A stretch of 64,000 nucleotides of DNA. Origin: Molanna angustata. Taxonomy: Eukaryota > Arthropoda > Insecta > Trichoptera > Molannidae. Location: NCBI GenBank assembly GCA_963576475.1, contig OY754978.1, forward strand, positions 7,266,629-7,330,628, written 5' to 3'. The translations under genes and the position numbers were made by a program. Under the pieces are notes generated by a model. That model had not been told where the DNA came from. It did no database searches and was given only the letters and a program-made list of their open reading frames with translations. Of this stretch, positions 22,868-33,720 are shown piece by piece (within the stretch, counting starts at the first letter, position 1; each line of letters begins with the position of its first letter).

Positions 22868-24535
22868 AAAAAACCTTTTTTTGAGAAAGATTTTTGGCCC
22901 AGTAAAGGATAATGAACTTTGGAGAATGCGATATACCTACATAACCATGGAATACAGGCTTTATATGACGAACAGTGGCGACTGGTAGATCGTATTTTTG
23001 ATAATTTTTGGTAGTGCAATTTTTTCCTGAATTAATAATAAATTAATTGGTATTTAATCGATATGCATTTACGTATATCTACATAGATATATACGTCTAC
23101 GTTGGTATATTATGGCTAAAAATTAAATAATACACATATTCAAAATATTTTACCTATTTGTAAAGAAGTTCAATCCTGCGCTGTTTCTATTTGGCAAAAA
23201 CTTCAATCACTCGTTTGTTATTGATCGATATCCACAGTCTAATTGTGTTCTAATGTCAACAGTATCTGAGTTAGATAAATTTATTGTATTGCGTAAATGA
23301 ATTTGTGAAGAAATAATTTATTTATTTATTAAATAAATAAATAAATAAGATATACGAGCCAAATCATTAACACCTTTTATAATCCAAGTAGATATAGTCG
23401 CCATCGAATAGTAAACATGGAAAACAAAATAAACTATTTAATTTGTCACAACCACAAAATTCTTAGTTCTAATTTTGCATTGTTGTTTAATATTTAACAT
23501 TGGTCTTGGAAGACCTCCACGATTTATTTTTAATTTATTTTCAAAAGAAGACTTATTACTTTTAATGTAAAACACATCTATTAATTCACTCGTTTTTAAA
23601 TCTATCTGAAGATATCTGAACTATACACAAATATTTATTGATTTAGATTATCTTGTAAAAAGCGATAATATACGATATAAACAAAGTTTTGTTTCAACTG
23701 ACTAAAACCTGACAAATTACTCTAATTGCGCATGCTCAATGCTCATGTATACCTAGTGTTTACATTACGAAGAAAAAAGATAACACGCCAATATTCATGT
23801 TTCAATACTAATTGCGAACATATTAGAGAGAGCGAGATAGAGATATACATTCTAAGTACATCTAAGATATGATAATTTGGTGCAACGCACGAAATTTGTG
23901 AAATGAATGCATTGCTAGTAAGTACAAGTATCTCTTTCTCATCTAATACGGGACTATCTCTGTCTGTTCATACATACGCTATACAATAGACAATTATAAC
24001 TCGGTGCGTAATGAATATCGCACGCAGTACTAAATTAATAATATTATTTGTATTGCGGTAGTTACATAATATTATATCGATCGCGAAGATATAAAGTATA
24101 TGGACAGTGTTTACTAATAATTTTTTTTGGAAAAAAATAACAGCAATAAAGTAAAGCGTAATATTATTTTTAAAACATATTTAAATGTTATTTTTTACAA
24201 TATATCATTTAAAATTGGTAGTGCAATTGATCCAACGCACTTTATATAGAGTCGCCACTGATGACGAACCCAACATTTTACAAGTCATGAAAGTACGTAG
24301 ACTGCAGTGTTTGGGACATGTCAGTCGGTTTCCCAAAAAATATTCTTCACACCAATCCAGAGAGCAGAAGTAGAGGCAGTCCCAAGCTAATATGGCTGGA
24401 TGACACAGATGACGACATAAGGGCGATCGGAATAGCATACTGGAAAGCGGCGGAGGGCAGGGACGGCTGGAGAAGGATTCTGAAGGAAGCCAGGACCCAC
24501 ACTGGGCTATAGCGCCAATAATGATGATTATCATA
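22868..24535 (+). mobile_element. LINE C-terminus split by a hAT insertion
   Basis: The left part (22868-22972) reads FLRKIFGPVKDNELWRMRY and then ALYDE. The right part (24261-24535) continues EPNILQVMKVRRLQCLGHVS, then after a frameshift SRSRGSPKLIWLDDTDDDIR, AIGIAYWKAAEGRDGWRRIL and KEARTHTGL with a stop, followed by an (AATGATGAT)-like tail. RKIFGP...WRxRYN, then RRLxxLGHV, then RGxPKxxWLDD and DGWRRILKEARTHxGL is the standard tail of a widespread insect LINE type. A 1,288-bp hAT element interrupts it at 22973-24260. It is non-functional. Confidence 0.85.
22973..24260. mobile_element. hAT-type element inserted in a LINE
   Basis: It starts CAGTGGCGACT and ends AGTCGCCACTG, flanked by identical ATGACGAA (22965-22972 and 24261-24268). 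The duplication lies within LINE coding sequence, and removing one copy rejoins the LINE. Inside, TTTGGTAGTGCAATTTT near the left end resembles ATTGGTAGTGCAATTG near the right end. No transposase frame is visible, so it is a non-autonomous hAT. Confidence 0.92.
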
Positions 24536-24729
24536 ATTACTTGGATATTTCCATACCGATTTTTATCTAAAAAAAATATCATAAAACTTCAGTAGAAAGA
24601 TCAGAGTTAAAAATTCTTAAATTATTATATAATGATATAAATTTTAATATGTACGAGTGCCACTAAAAATAATTATATTACGATTTATTAATAAATGTAT
24701 ACATATAATTGATGCTAAGCGTGACTATG

Positions 24730-24868
24730 GGCCGGTATTAGAGTCTCAGTTTAAGAGCTAAACTCAAGTTTTACAAAAATATAGCGTATTACAGTGTCCG
24801 TTTAGGCCTAATCTTCCCTCAAATACGTCACTAAAACGACAAATATTCAACTCAACATTTCTGGCGGT
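24730..24868 (+). mobile_element. MITE family G, one end only
   Basis: GGGCCGGTATTAGAGTCTCA, TTTAAGAGCTAAACTCAAG, TTTTACAAAAATATAGCGTA and TTACAGTGTCCGTTTAGGCC match the reverse complement of the right end of the fuller copy at 38598-39124. The copy breaks off near 24868. Confidence 0.75.
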
Positions 24869-25633
24869 ATGTATTGTATCACTTGTATTTGTCCAGTCAT
24901 TGACTGTGTGCTTTGAATAAAGTGAAATAAAATAAAATGTAATAAATACATACGTAGCTAATAATTATGTATATTATCAATATTTTGGCCTTCATGATAG
25001 CTACACACGGCCTCTCCTACACAAGCTTTGTCAGCTTTGAATAGGAGGCGATGTTGTATAAGATTATGTTTTGTGTATATTATATTGTTTTAATATATGT
25101 GTTTTTTTATTGTAATAAATAAATAAAAATTAATAAAAATAATTTAATGCTTATACTATGGAAATACATATCTTTTGAAGCATAACACGTTATTTGAGAT
25201 TTTTACAGCTCTCTATTGGTTACTATGCATTTTATGATATCGTTTCTTCGAGAACACGTACCTTCCTTCCTCATGTTTATGCAGATGTGCATTTCGTGAT
25301 TTACATTCACGGGGAGAATGACTTTAGAGTATCAAATAATTTAGAACCTTGTAGGTTATATTGTTACTTAACTCCATGCTGTTACCAGAGCCGAGGGTAA
25401 AATGGTGCAACTCCATACAACGTGTATTGTTTATTGTTTACGTCTCCCAACACAACACTCTCCGGATCCTAGTATGAAGAATGCATTCCTTAGCCCCTCC
25501 CTGAGCGGACCTATCTGAATAACGTGTAGCGCAGTGCAGACCTTACTTGGGCAGGTTGCAGCCAACAATTCATATTTTTCGTGTGAACAAATCGCAGGAC
25601 GCTCAGCAAAATATATATATTTTTAAAGAATGA

Positions 25634-25896
25634 ATATCGTCGCTTAAGGTCTAACACCGCGTAAGTCAATATCAGCAACTTTACAGTAAAGCAAAAAACT
25701 TCTAAAAATTCTTATATGACATTAGAAAAAAATATAAAAACACAAAGCCGCGTAAGTTGGCATGTTTTTTTTTTAATTAGTATTTTAAAAAAAAGTATAT
25801 TTAAATGACATGTAATGAGAATTTTAAATTGTTTTTTGTTCTACTGAAAAGTTGCCGATATTGATTTACGCGGTGTTAGACCTTTAGCGACGATAT
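25634..25896 (+). mobile_element. Palindromic MITE family X, copy 1
   Basis: The left end ATATCGTCGCTTAAGGTCTA and the right end (reverse complement ATATCGTCGCTAAAGGTCTA) enclose 263 bp. The inverted similarity continues (ACACCGCGTAAGTCAATATC, AGCAACTTTACAGTA) for about 55 bp. A second copy in opposite orientation lies at 31647-31902. The TA at each end could be the duplication (Tc1/mariner-like), which is an inference. Confidence 0.8.
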
Positions 25897-25904
25897 GTCC
25901 TTTG

Positions 25905-26037
25905 TGATAAATACATATACATCAAACATTCACATACATTAAATAAATAAAGCATAAATTCTAATGCTATATGCGAAAGAAATCGGTCGTAGCAGCTAGG
26001 ATAGGATTCGAACTCGCCATCACTGTATTACTACGTA
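25905..26037 (-). mobile_element. SINE, family S1, partial
   Basis: GAAATCGGTCGTAGCAGCTA, GGATAGGATTCGAACTCGCC and ATCACTG are the reverse complement of the S1 head region (GTTCGTATCCTGCTACGACC, GATTTC). The outer A-box part is degraded. The body lies to lower coordinates. Confidence 0.6.
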
Positions 26038-26084
26038 AGCCTATTATATAGGGCGTTTTAATTGAGCGTATTATAAAGAGCGCG

Positions 26085-26640
26085 TAGGAATTCTTTATAA
26101 ATTCAAATTTTAGTTCTCTACAAAACCTCTGGAGTGGCGCCCCCCAATACCTACTGAATACCCTCGATGCTGTACGCAATCGTGCTGTACGTCCGATTGA
26201 CGACATTGACTGGTGGATTGCAATCACTAGACCACAGACGCAAAGTCGGTAATCTAAGTTTATTCTATAGATACTACCACGGAAGATGCTCAGAAGAAAC
26301 ATGCATCCCTGGTCCCTCTTCCTCCCATTCACAATAGAGAAACTTGTTTTACTCAATCTCAAAACCCGTTCACAGTAAACCTTCGATTTACACGAACCAG
26401 TCGCTACTCGAACTCTTTTATAAACACAGCAGCCCAGCTGTGGAACGATCTTCCAAATTCTGTTTCTACCTTCTTACAACTCGGGTCTTTGTAAACCCGA
26501 ATTAATATTTTCCTGAGCAGATTGCCAACCCTCCCCAACGCTACTTAGTGTGCTTCTTCAGTAGAGTATAATGGACCCAAATCCTAATAGCTGGCGTCCC
26601 CTACGTAGCAATTTAAAAAAATCTAATCCAATGCCATAGC
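26085..26640 (+). mobile_element. Non-LTR retrotransposon C-terminus (decayed)
   Basis: Plus-strand pieces in changing frames are LWSGAPQYLLNTLDAVRNRA with VRPIDDIDWW, FYRYYHGRCSEE, and VNLRFTRTSRYSNSFINTAA followed by QLWNDLPNSVSTFLQLGSL and a stop. APQYLLxxLDxVxxRAxR, then FYRxYHGxCSEE, then TxRxxxSFxxxxAxLWNxLPxxV is a familiar C-terminal order in LINEs of moths and other insects. Several stops and frameshifts are present. Sequence downstream to about 26640 keeps a 3'-UTR-like character. GATGAAGAAGAAGA at 26722 may be the tail. Confidence 0.8.
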
Positions 26641-27169
26641 CTCTGTGCCACCAACCCATCTAAATATATATACAATAAATTAAATAATTATAGACTTCAC
26701 ACACAGGTCATGACCTAACTCAAGATGAAGAAGAAGACTTATTGTCTGATACACCTATTTTCAGTTTCACCATTCCTATCAATCTTAGTGAAAAATAACT
26801 TATTTGAAGAATATTTATTTCATATTTACCAAATCCTGTTATGAAAAAAATGATCAATTTGGACTTCAACGATAAGAACTCTTTACAAAATTGTCCAATT
26901 TTAATGATGTTTTTTTAAACAGAAGGGAGTGTTTCAGAAGTTATCACACATGTGAATTTCATCGAGTTCTGATGATGGAACTTACGAAAAAAAAAATCGA
27001 ACTCTTCTCTACCACGTCGTCAGAATTCGATGATACATTTTTTATTAGAAAGGGATTACATATAGGGTGGTTCCCTCTGACATAGGTAAGTCAATAAATA
27101 AATTTGCGAAGGATTTGCGTATTTTTACCAAGGTGAATTGTATGAAAGATAATATAACTACATACATAT

Positions 27170-27215
27170 CGTTACGTCATGTCCCTCATAGGATAGGCAG
27201 AGAAAACCAAACACC
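27170..27215 (-). mobile_element. LINE 3'-terminal scrap
   Basis: On the minus strand TTCTCTGCCTATCCTATGAG and GGACATGACG resemble the terminus of the LINE at 61340-61715 (CTCTGCCTACCCCTTGAGGG, ACATGGC). Too short to place further. Confidence 0.45.
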
Positions 27216-27426
27216 ACATCTTGACAAACATCAATTTAGAAGTCAGTTTTTTTATTTGAAAGATTATACTGTTCTTCCTCCAACACCACTCGTTCTGCTT
27301 ATGGGGACTAATAACGGCATCTTGCAAAACACTCAAAGAACACATAAATAACATACAAGGAGTCTGGAGAACTTTAAAAACTTTCAGACACTGCACTTAA
27401 AGTGCCAAAGAGAGCTAATCATGTGG

Positions 27427-27645
27427 ACACAACTGGCTCACCATTATCTGATAGTGAAGATAAGAGTGCACCGAATATGAGGCAGAAAGTCTTGAAAGCC
27501 AAGTTGCTCTTCATGGCTACAAGGTCCGCATGTCCAATGAGTCCAAAGAAAATCCCTCTGACATCGTTGTAGAGTTCTCGTCGGAAATTTGACACGAAGA
27601 TGTTGGTGCATTCCCATAGGATATGCTCAGAAGTCTGTTCAGGTA
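27427..27645 (-). mobile_element. R1/jockey-group LINE C-terminal fragment
   Basis: An uninterrupted minus-strand frame of about 70 codons reads LLLPEQTSEHILWECTNIFV, SNFRRELYNDVRGIFFG, LIGHADLVAMKSNLAFKTFC and LIFGALLSSLSDNGEPVV, then a stop. PEQTxEHxLWEC is the C-terminal HC part of the zinc-finger-like motif that follows the RNase H region in R1/TRAS/jockey-type elements. There is no ATG start in the window, and the upstream sequence does not continue the family. It is a truncated fragment; the intact frame suggests modest age or chance. Confidence 0.7.
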
Positions 27646-28914
27646 ATAAAAGATTATATATTCAACTTTTAAACTATGAGTTGTTAAAAATAAACATTTT
27701 CTTTGAACCTTTTCGTTTCATTTTTTTCTTTGAAATTCACTTCATGTTCATGACACCCAGCCCCGAGGGAAGGAATTCGAAACTTTGCATTTTCCCCTTG
27801 ATTTGTACCATTTTTTATTGAGATAAATAATAAACAAACCCCAGTGCATACTTACACCTCCTACCCCTGCATATTTTCAACATATTTCTTCTCACGAATG
27901 CCACTTACAATCAGGGCTGTATCTACGGTATCGGCGCCTTGTTAAAAAAACGCCATATTCCCTTAGAAAACGGTCATCAGAGTTATATATACTTGACTGA
28001 TATCGAGTATTTTTTTAACTTTTCGGTAGTAAAAAAATGTGAAATATGCCGAAAATATTTAATATTCAATTAGACATCAAATAAAAACTGTTGCACAAAA
28101 ACAAACAAAATTCGCCTCCAATAACTTATTAATACTGTTTTTTTTTATCTATCTTCTTCGCATTTCCCCAATTTTTTTTTTTGAGCTTCCAATGAACCAA
28201 CGCATGACGCAACTGTACCACTTGAACCTACGTTGTATCCGGTCCTGCGTACAATTTTCTCCCATGGAAGCCATATTTTTTCGCGTCGTTTATTACGTGT
28301 GATTTACGATTTGTAATGAATTATTTGTTTCGTTTCATAAACGTGTTTCCACTTTCTATATCTACCTTATTTCATTCTCTTCGCTGGAACTCACTTGTTT
28401 TTTTTTAAATATGTACGATTTCAAACTGGAATCGGTTTATTTGCATTTTTCCGCAATCCAAGCTCCTTTGAAGCGTCCGTTTCCGTTTGCGATTGCATTT
28501 AAATATTTCTTTTCGCACGATAAAATAAATATCGTAAATCTATTCAGGCATCCTGTACTATTGGGTGACTGTTAACATTAAACAGATTTATTTATTGATA
28601 AAAAAAATTGTGAAAATTTCATCAAAAAAATTCTAGAAATATTCGAATTTTTTCAATATTTTTCAATTATTTCAAAAATTTTCACTCTGTGTCGAATTTT
28701 CAGTCCAGTCATGTCGCGGTAAACCTAGTTTCTATGCTAGCCGCTTGGTATAATATTCCAGGTTGCGCAGAGCACAAATTTGTGTCTTTTTTCTTCGTTG
28801 GTTTACGTGTAAATCGCCCCCTTCTCGGCTAAAAGTTCAAGTTATTTGGCGACAACTATACCGGTCTATGAATCAAATATTTTTATTGCTCTCATTGTGC
28901 ATAGATCACACTTC

Positions 28915-29212
28915 AGGAGCGATCCTAAAACCTTCGAACTAGGTAAACCCAGAAAGAAAATTGGGAAATGTCGAAAATTTTAAGTTTTTTTAGCATCGTT
29001 GTTCATTTCAGTGGCCATGAAAAATATTTTTAAAATCATATTTCAAAATGATATTTACATTTGTGGCCCTGTAAATCATAGCATCTACATATGGTTTAAT
29101 TTTTAATCTTGTAGTACGGTTGCAAGAAAACAAATTAAAAATATCGGTTCTAGAAATTTCTTAATATAATATTCATAGACAAGCCAAGATTTACGGCTTC
29201 TATAAGCAATTT
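28915..29212 (+). repeat. Interspersed repeat family H, copy 1
   Basis: About 290 bp matches 51558-51845 in order. Shared blocks are ACCTTCGRACTAGG, AAAATTGGGAAATGTCGAAA, TAGCATCGTTGTT, TTTGTGGCCCTGT, TTTTTAAATCTTGTAGTA, ATAATATTCATAG and CAAGCCAAGATT. The left end here is CAGGAGCGATCCTA. The other copy has CAGGGGCGGCCCTAG, a hAT-like terminus. No matching right terminus or 8-bp duplication was found. Confidence 0.7.
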
Positions 29213-29219
29213 CGCTACT

Positions 29220-30260
29220 GTCACAATTGATAGACTGTTATTATATTGTGGCGGAACATTCCATTGATGTCCTCACATCACTACTGTGCACATCAATGCT
29301 ACAAACGCAAGCTGAAGTTATAAACAGTGTCCCGATCTATGTTAACCATTCGGGATTATCTCCAGTGCCGCGGCTTGACGTGTCGCGAATTCTCGTCGAC
29401 ATTCTTATTCTGTATTAATTGAATATCCTAATTATTAAACGACTGAAATGTAAAACATCAATTGAAATAAATACTTGTCAGAGTGAGTAGGTACTATCAG
29501 TTGCCCCAATATTTATGGTCTGTAGTATATCTAGATGAGTTTTGTCAATACTTTTGAACACGCAAATAATCTTCTGTTAAAAATTCCTTTAAATTAATTA
29601 ATCGCAATCAATCTTATAATTAAAAACTATCTCCCTATAATTTGTTTAATAAAAGAAATAGTATAACTTAATCCTATAACATCTCTGTGGTCCTCGGGAA
29701 GATTTTCGTTTTGGTGATGGCAATTTCCAATGTTCTTTTGATGATCATGTACCTCTTGTATTTAAAACGGTCGTACTTTTTTTATGGTCGAGGTCGAAGC
29801 ATTATACCTGTGTTAGCAGTCGCCCGTTACGATCTGCTCTCACATGGATGGTGTCGTTATGAATGACTGAAAGATAGTGGACTGTAATTTAGGATGGGGA
29901 AGATGAAAAGGACTCACCTGACTGCGACGTCACTGTTCCTCCTCGTAATGTTGTGGTTACTACACTGTTCTCTTGTAAGATGACACACAACATGACACTT
30001 ATGATCACGTATATAATATCGATTTGATTTCGCGAAATGTCCTGCGATGATCAAAAATAATTATATCACTGTGCACGGCACGATTTGATGATTAACACTA
30101 ATCTGCGGGTCTTATCGACCGCGCGTAGCCGTAGTACACTCCCCTCTCCTTCTCCACTTCTCCTCGTATTTCGCATCAGGTGAAGTCAAGGAAGGTGGCA
30201 AGGAAGGGTACGTCATCAAGTACTTAGATCCGTACGAAACAATATCTAACCCAAATTTTC
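29220..30260. other. No gene recognised
   Basis: A 63-codon frame at 29227-29418 lies in a slightly GC-richer patch but has no recognisable domain. It could be an exon or chance. Nothing else was identified. Confidence 0.4.
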
Positions 30261-30267
30261 ATTCTTT

Positions 30268-30345
30268 TTTTATATATAATAATCTCGTGTCACGATGTTC
30301 GTACACGCTAATCTCCGAAACCACCCAACCGATTTCAATCAAATT
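30268..30345 (+). mobile_element. Possible Helitron-type terminal repeat
   Basis: TATATAATAATCTCGTGTCA followed by CGATGTTCGTACACGCTAAT, CTCCGAAACCACCCAACCGA and TTTCAATCAAATTT recalls a very common insect repeat end associated by some with Helitrons. A related tail (TTCACCAAAGTTTCATTATA then ATCGGACAAACGGTTG) lies at 56410-56450. The assignment is from memory of style only. Confidence 0.35.
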
Positions 30346-30624
30346 TCAATGGGTCATAATTCATTTTGAACTTTTGTAATCTTTAATAGATGGCGGTGTG
30401 AACAAATTTATTGTCATTTGTATTACGCATAAAGAGACTATACCAACAGATCAATTAAAGTTTAAAGAATAACAAAAGTCAACGCTATTAAAACATACCA
30501 GCAGAACTGTTATCTCAACTCTGCCTGAAATTATCAGCAATATTTGTAAATCTGAAGATATTGCATAAATATTGTGAAACTCGCCTGATCTGTTCATAAT
30601 ATAAATGCCTTTATAGTTGGTGCA

Positions 30625-30857
30625 TTGAACTGCCTACCGTTCGTGGAGGATGTCATCGGGCAGTATCAAAGCGGATTTCGGGCAGGGACTATTGACCAAA
30701 TATTCACCCTTCGACAGATACTTGAAAAAACTCGCGAATTCAATTTCGAAACTCATCACCTATTCGTGGATTTCAAGGCTGCCTATGATTGTGTAAACAG
30801 AGGAAAAATGTATTAAGTAAAGTTGGAGATTCGTATCCCTCCAAAGCTAATACTAGC
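30625..30857 (+). mobile_element. Reverse transcriptase fragment (fingers/palm A)
   Basis: The plus-strand frame contains IGQYQSGFRAGTIDQIFTLR, QILEKTREFNFETHHLFVDF and KAAYDCVNRGKMY before a stop; the same frame resumes VKLEIRIPPKLILAW. YQxGFRxG...TDQIFTLRQILEK and the palm motif A FxDFKAAYD, followed by GIPPKLI, mark a non-LTR reverse transcriptase. Compared with relatives, a few residues are missing after FRAG. Only ~70 codons remain, bounded downstream by family E4 sequence. It is a pseudogene fragment, found alone without endonuclease or C-terminus. Confidence 0.9.
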
Positions 30858-30864
30858 CTGGTTG

Positions 30865-30925
30865 ATGACAGGTCATAAGCCCTGGAGGTGTCTTAAGTTC
30901 ATGGTTCTCTTATAATATTGGTTTC
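30865..30925 (-). mobile_element. Family E4 scrap
   Basis: GATGACAGGTCATAAGCCCT, GGAGGTGTCTTAAGTTCATG and TTCTCTTATAATATT follow the E4 order (GGTCGTAATCCCTG, GGTGCCTTGAGTTC, CTATAATATT). It abuts the RT fragment. Confidence 0.55.
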
Positions 30926-31095
30926 TGTGCGGGCGTCTTGCGTTTGATCCCCAGCAGAGGAAAAATTATTTCATTTCTCACGCTAATATTGCTTCTCTGG
31001 GCTGGAAACACTGGTTAGTTGGAAGAAATTGCCATATGACAATAAACTCGCCACTTACGTAGGGTGCATGGAAATGTTTATTTTTATTATTATTA
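30925..31095 (+). mobile_element. SINE fragment, family S3
   Basis: TTTGATCCCCAGCAGAGGAA, ACTGGTTAGTTGGAAGAAAT, TGCCATATGACAATAAACTC and GCCACTTACGTAGGGTG, ending in (ATT)n, match 60181-60460. The tRNA-like A-box part is missing. Confidence 0.75.
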
Positions 31096-31646
31096 TTATA
31101 TACTTGCCTATAATTTCTTTGTTGGGCACTATTCTTCTAAACGTTCAATACTTCCAAAGTTTTAAAACAAAAGAAGGTACCATTCATCCACAATCTAATA
31201 CCGGGTTTTATTTCCGTCCGAGACCCTAAAAATAAATATTTTTCCCTAAATTGTATACAAAACTAATAGTGTGCTCTCCTTTTATTATATCACCATAGGT
31301 ACCTACTGTACATATTTACCCAGCCCTGACTGGCACCATCTGCCAGGACCATTAGTGGTGGACGTTATTCCGTGTGCCGCTGTGGGCGCTTTTTATCCCT
31401 AACCCGGCATACATACACTGATGTCTGCCATTAGAAACTATTTAGCGCCCGTCATTTAATTCACCGGGTTTTTTTTGCACTCTTTCGCCATATTGTCAAC
31501 AGTGTGCGGCAGATTTTGGGCAATTTCTGTTTTGTCATCACAAATACACACTCCGTTGTTCAAACCCCGCTTATTTATTTTTAATATTCATTTTCGTTTA
31601 ACCAGCTTTTGGAAAATGTGACGCAAATAACGCGCATAATTAAGAA

Positions 31647-31902
31647 ATATTGTCGCTTAAGGTCTAACACCGCGTAAGTCAATATCGGCAACTTTACAGT
31701 AGACCAAAAAACTATTTAAAATTCTTAAGTCATTTAAATATACTTTTATTGAAAATACCAATTAAAAAAAAAACATGCCAACTAACGCGGCTTTGTGTTT
31801 TTATATTTTTTCAAATGTCATATAAGAATTTTAGAAAGTTTTTGCTTTACTGTAAAGTTGCTGATATTGACTTACGCGGTGTTAGACCTTAAGCGACAAT
31901 AT
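31647..31902 (-). mobile_element. Palindromic MITE family X, copy 2
   Basis: This is the inverted copy of 25634-25896. The terminus ATATTGTCGCTTAAGGTCTA occurs on both sides, and the internal blocks (CATGCCAACTAACGCGGCTT, TGTGTTTTTATATTTTTT) appear as reverse complements of copy 1. Confidence 0.8.
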
Positions 31903-32104
31903 ACCTCTCCGATAGAACGATTGTATCTGATCTCATGCTTCTCTGTGAGATAATTAATAACTAGATACCTGAATTATTCGCGTTATTTTTGAAAAAGGGG
32001 TGTTATTTTAATAATAAAGCGAAAATCAGTATTACTTTTTTTAAATAAAGCGTTATCATTTCTCATTGAGTGACATTTTTAAGAAAATTGTGTTTTTTTT
32101 CTAC

Positions 32105-32310
32105 AAAAAAAAAGTTGATAGAAATCAACACATGATTTAGATTTGCAAGTTTTTTTTTCACTATAAATGATTTCTCACTGTATGGTTAAAATAATAAAAA
32201 AATACAAGTTAATAGAAATCAACACATGGTTAATATTTGCATTTTTTTTTCACTTTAAATGATTTCTCTTTGTATGGTTAAAATAATGAAAAAAAAACAC
32301 TATTTAAAAA
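32105..32310. repeat. Tandem duplication, ~94-bp unit
   Basis: AGTTRATAGAAATCAACACA, TTTTTTTCACTNTAAATGAT and TCTCNNTGTATGGTTAAAAT occur twice about 94 bp apart (from 32113 and 32207). Non-coding. Confidence 0.7.
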
Positions 32311-32499
32311 ACATTTCTTCATGAAGATAAAATAAAACAACATAATTTGTTTTATTAAATCAATATTAAGAATCACTATCGTAGCCAAGATGTTTTTTTT
32401 AGGTTTGTCTTCTGTCTGCCAAAACAGTATTATATGAGGAAATAAATAACAGTATTAATATCTTAAGATGTTATAGAACTATATAAGATGATTATATCC

Positions 32500-32990
32500 A
32501 TGCTATGGGTAAACATGGATGGTTTTGATTCCGCATGTTTACCATACTTGCCCCCAGGTCTATATCAATAACTTCTTTAGTTCATCCTAACTGGTTAGTA
32601 AGATACATTACCATATTCCAACTAGGTATACCCACCAAAATAAAACATTCCTATGTAAGATGTCCAACACTAATTATTTCCATAACTCACCAATGAATAG
32701 AATTCATCGATTAGGTAATAATTATAGTTATCAATAAATTATATGTTAAATGAATATGTCCTTGTTAAACAAGTACATTAAAACAAAAACATATCCTCAA
32801 ATAAAATGTGCAAATTCCTGATTTCACTAATCCAGCACTAATTATTTCCATAACTCACCAATTAATAGAATTCATCGATTAGGCAATGATTATGGTTATC
32901 TAATCGATGATTTAATCGATAGGACACTTTATAAGAACATTTACAAAAACATATCCTCATATAAAATGTGCAAATTCCTGATTGTATATA
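32500..32990 (+). repeat. Interspersed repeat family J with internal duplication
   Basis: AAACATTCCTATGTAAGATG, TCCAACACTAATTATTTCCA, TAACTCACCAATGAATAGAA and TTCATCGATTAGG match 45600-45720. Within this copy a ~165-bp block (AACTCACCAATNAATAG through CATATCCTCANATAAAATG and TGCAAATTCCTGATT) is present twice. A related scrap CCTCTCCGATAGAACGATTG follows MITE X at 31905. Class unknown. Confidence 0.6.
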
Positions 32991-33476
32991 CACCCAATAA
33001 AAAAATAACTATTTAAACAATTTAATATGCCAAATATTAGTAACGAGTGTATATTATTATTTTCTGTCTCAATTTGGTCTCGTTAAATTATAATAATATA
33101 TTTCTCTTTGAACTCTGTCGTCAAATATTCATCCTATTTACATCTCATTAGTCAAATCGATCCTTAACCATAAACACTCATACATTGTATACATAATATA
33201 GGGTGGTATTAAATTGTTTCATCGATATCGTAGTATATATATCATGATATAATTCAAATATTATTAATAACATCGTGATATAATATCGAGATATCAACAC
33301 ATATATATGTAGGTATGTAGTATTTTCATCGCAAGGGACATTATATAACAATAATGAAACGCGAATTGCTCTGGACAGTTTACCCTAAACATATTTAAAG
33401 AAAATAATTCACCGTCAGCTAACGTAAGAAAAACCTATGTAAAACGATAATAACATCGTCGTTTCCTTTCCACAAT

Positions 33477-33720
33477 GACGTCAGGCAGGGGTGTGTGCTG
33501 TCACCATTGCTATTCAATCTATGCGTTGACTTCTACGTATGATCCCAATAAAATTGATGCAAAGGCCTGAAACTGAGCAATGTATTGTTTCGTGATTTTT
33601 ATTATGCAGACGATAAGGTATTGTTTGTTTATAATAATATATGGAAAAGTTACAGTGCCTTATATGAATGGTATACGAAGGATACATAAGAAATGAACAT
33701 TAGATGAATGTAAGAAGAAT
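33477..33720 (+). mobile_element. Reverse transcriptase palm fragment (YADD)
   Basis: One plus-strand frame contains DVRQGCVLSPLLFNLCVDFY, then three stops within 9 codons, then NVLFRDFYYADDKVLFVYNN. RQGCxLSPLLFN is RT motif B and YADD is the catalytic motif C. The spacing between them (about 30 codons) is close to that in LINEs. The stops make it a pseudogene. No domain continues on either side. The catalytic YADD is intact but isolated. Confidence 0.9.
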
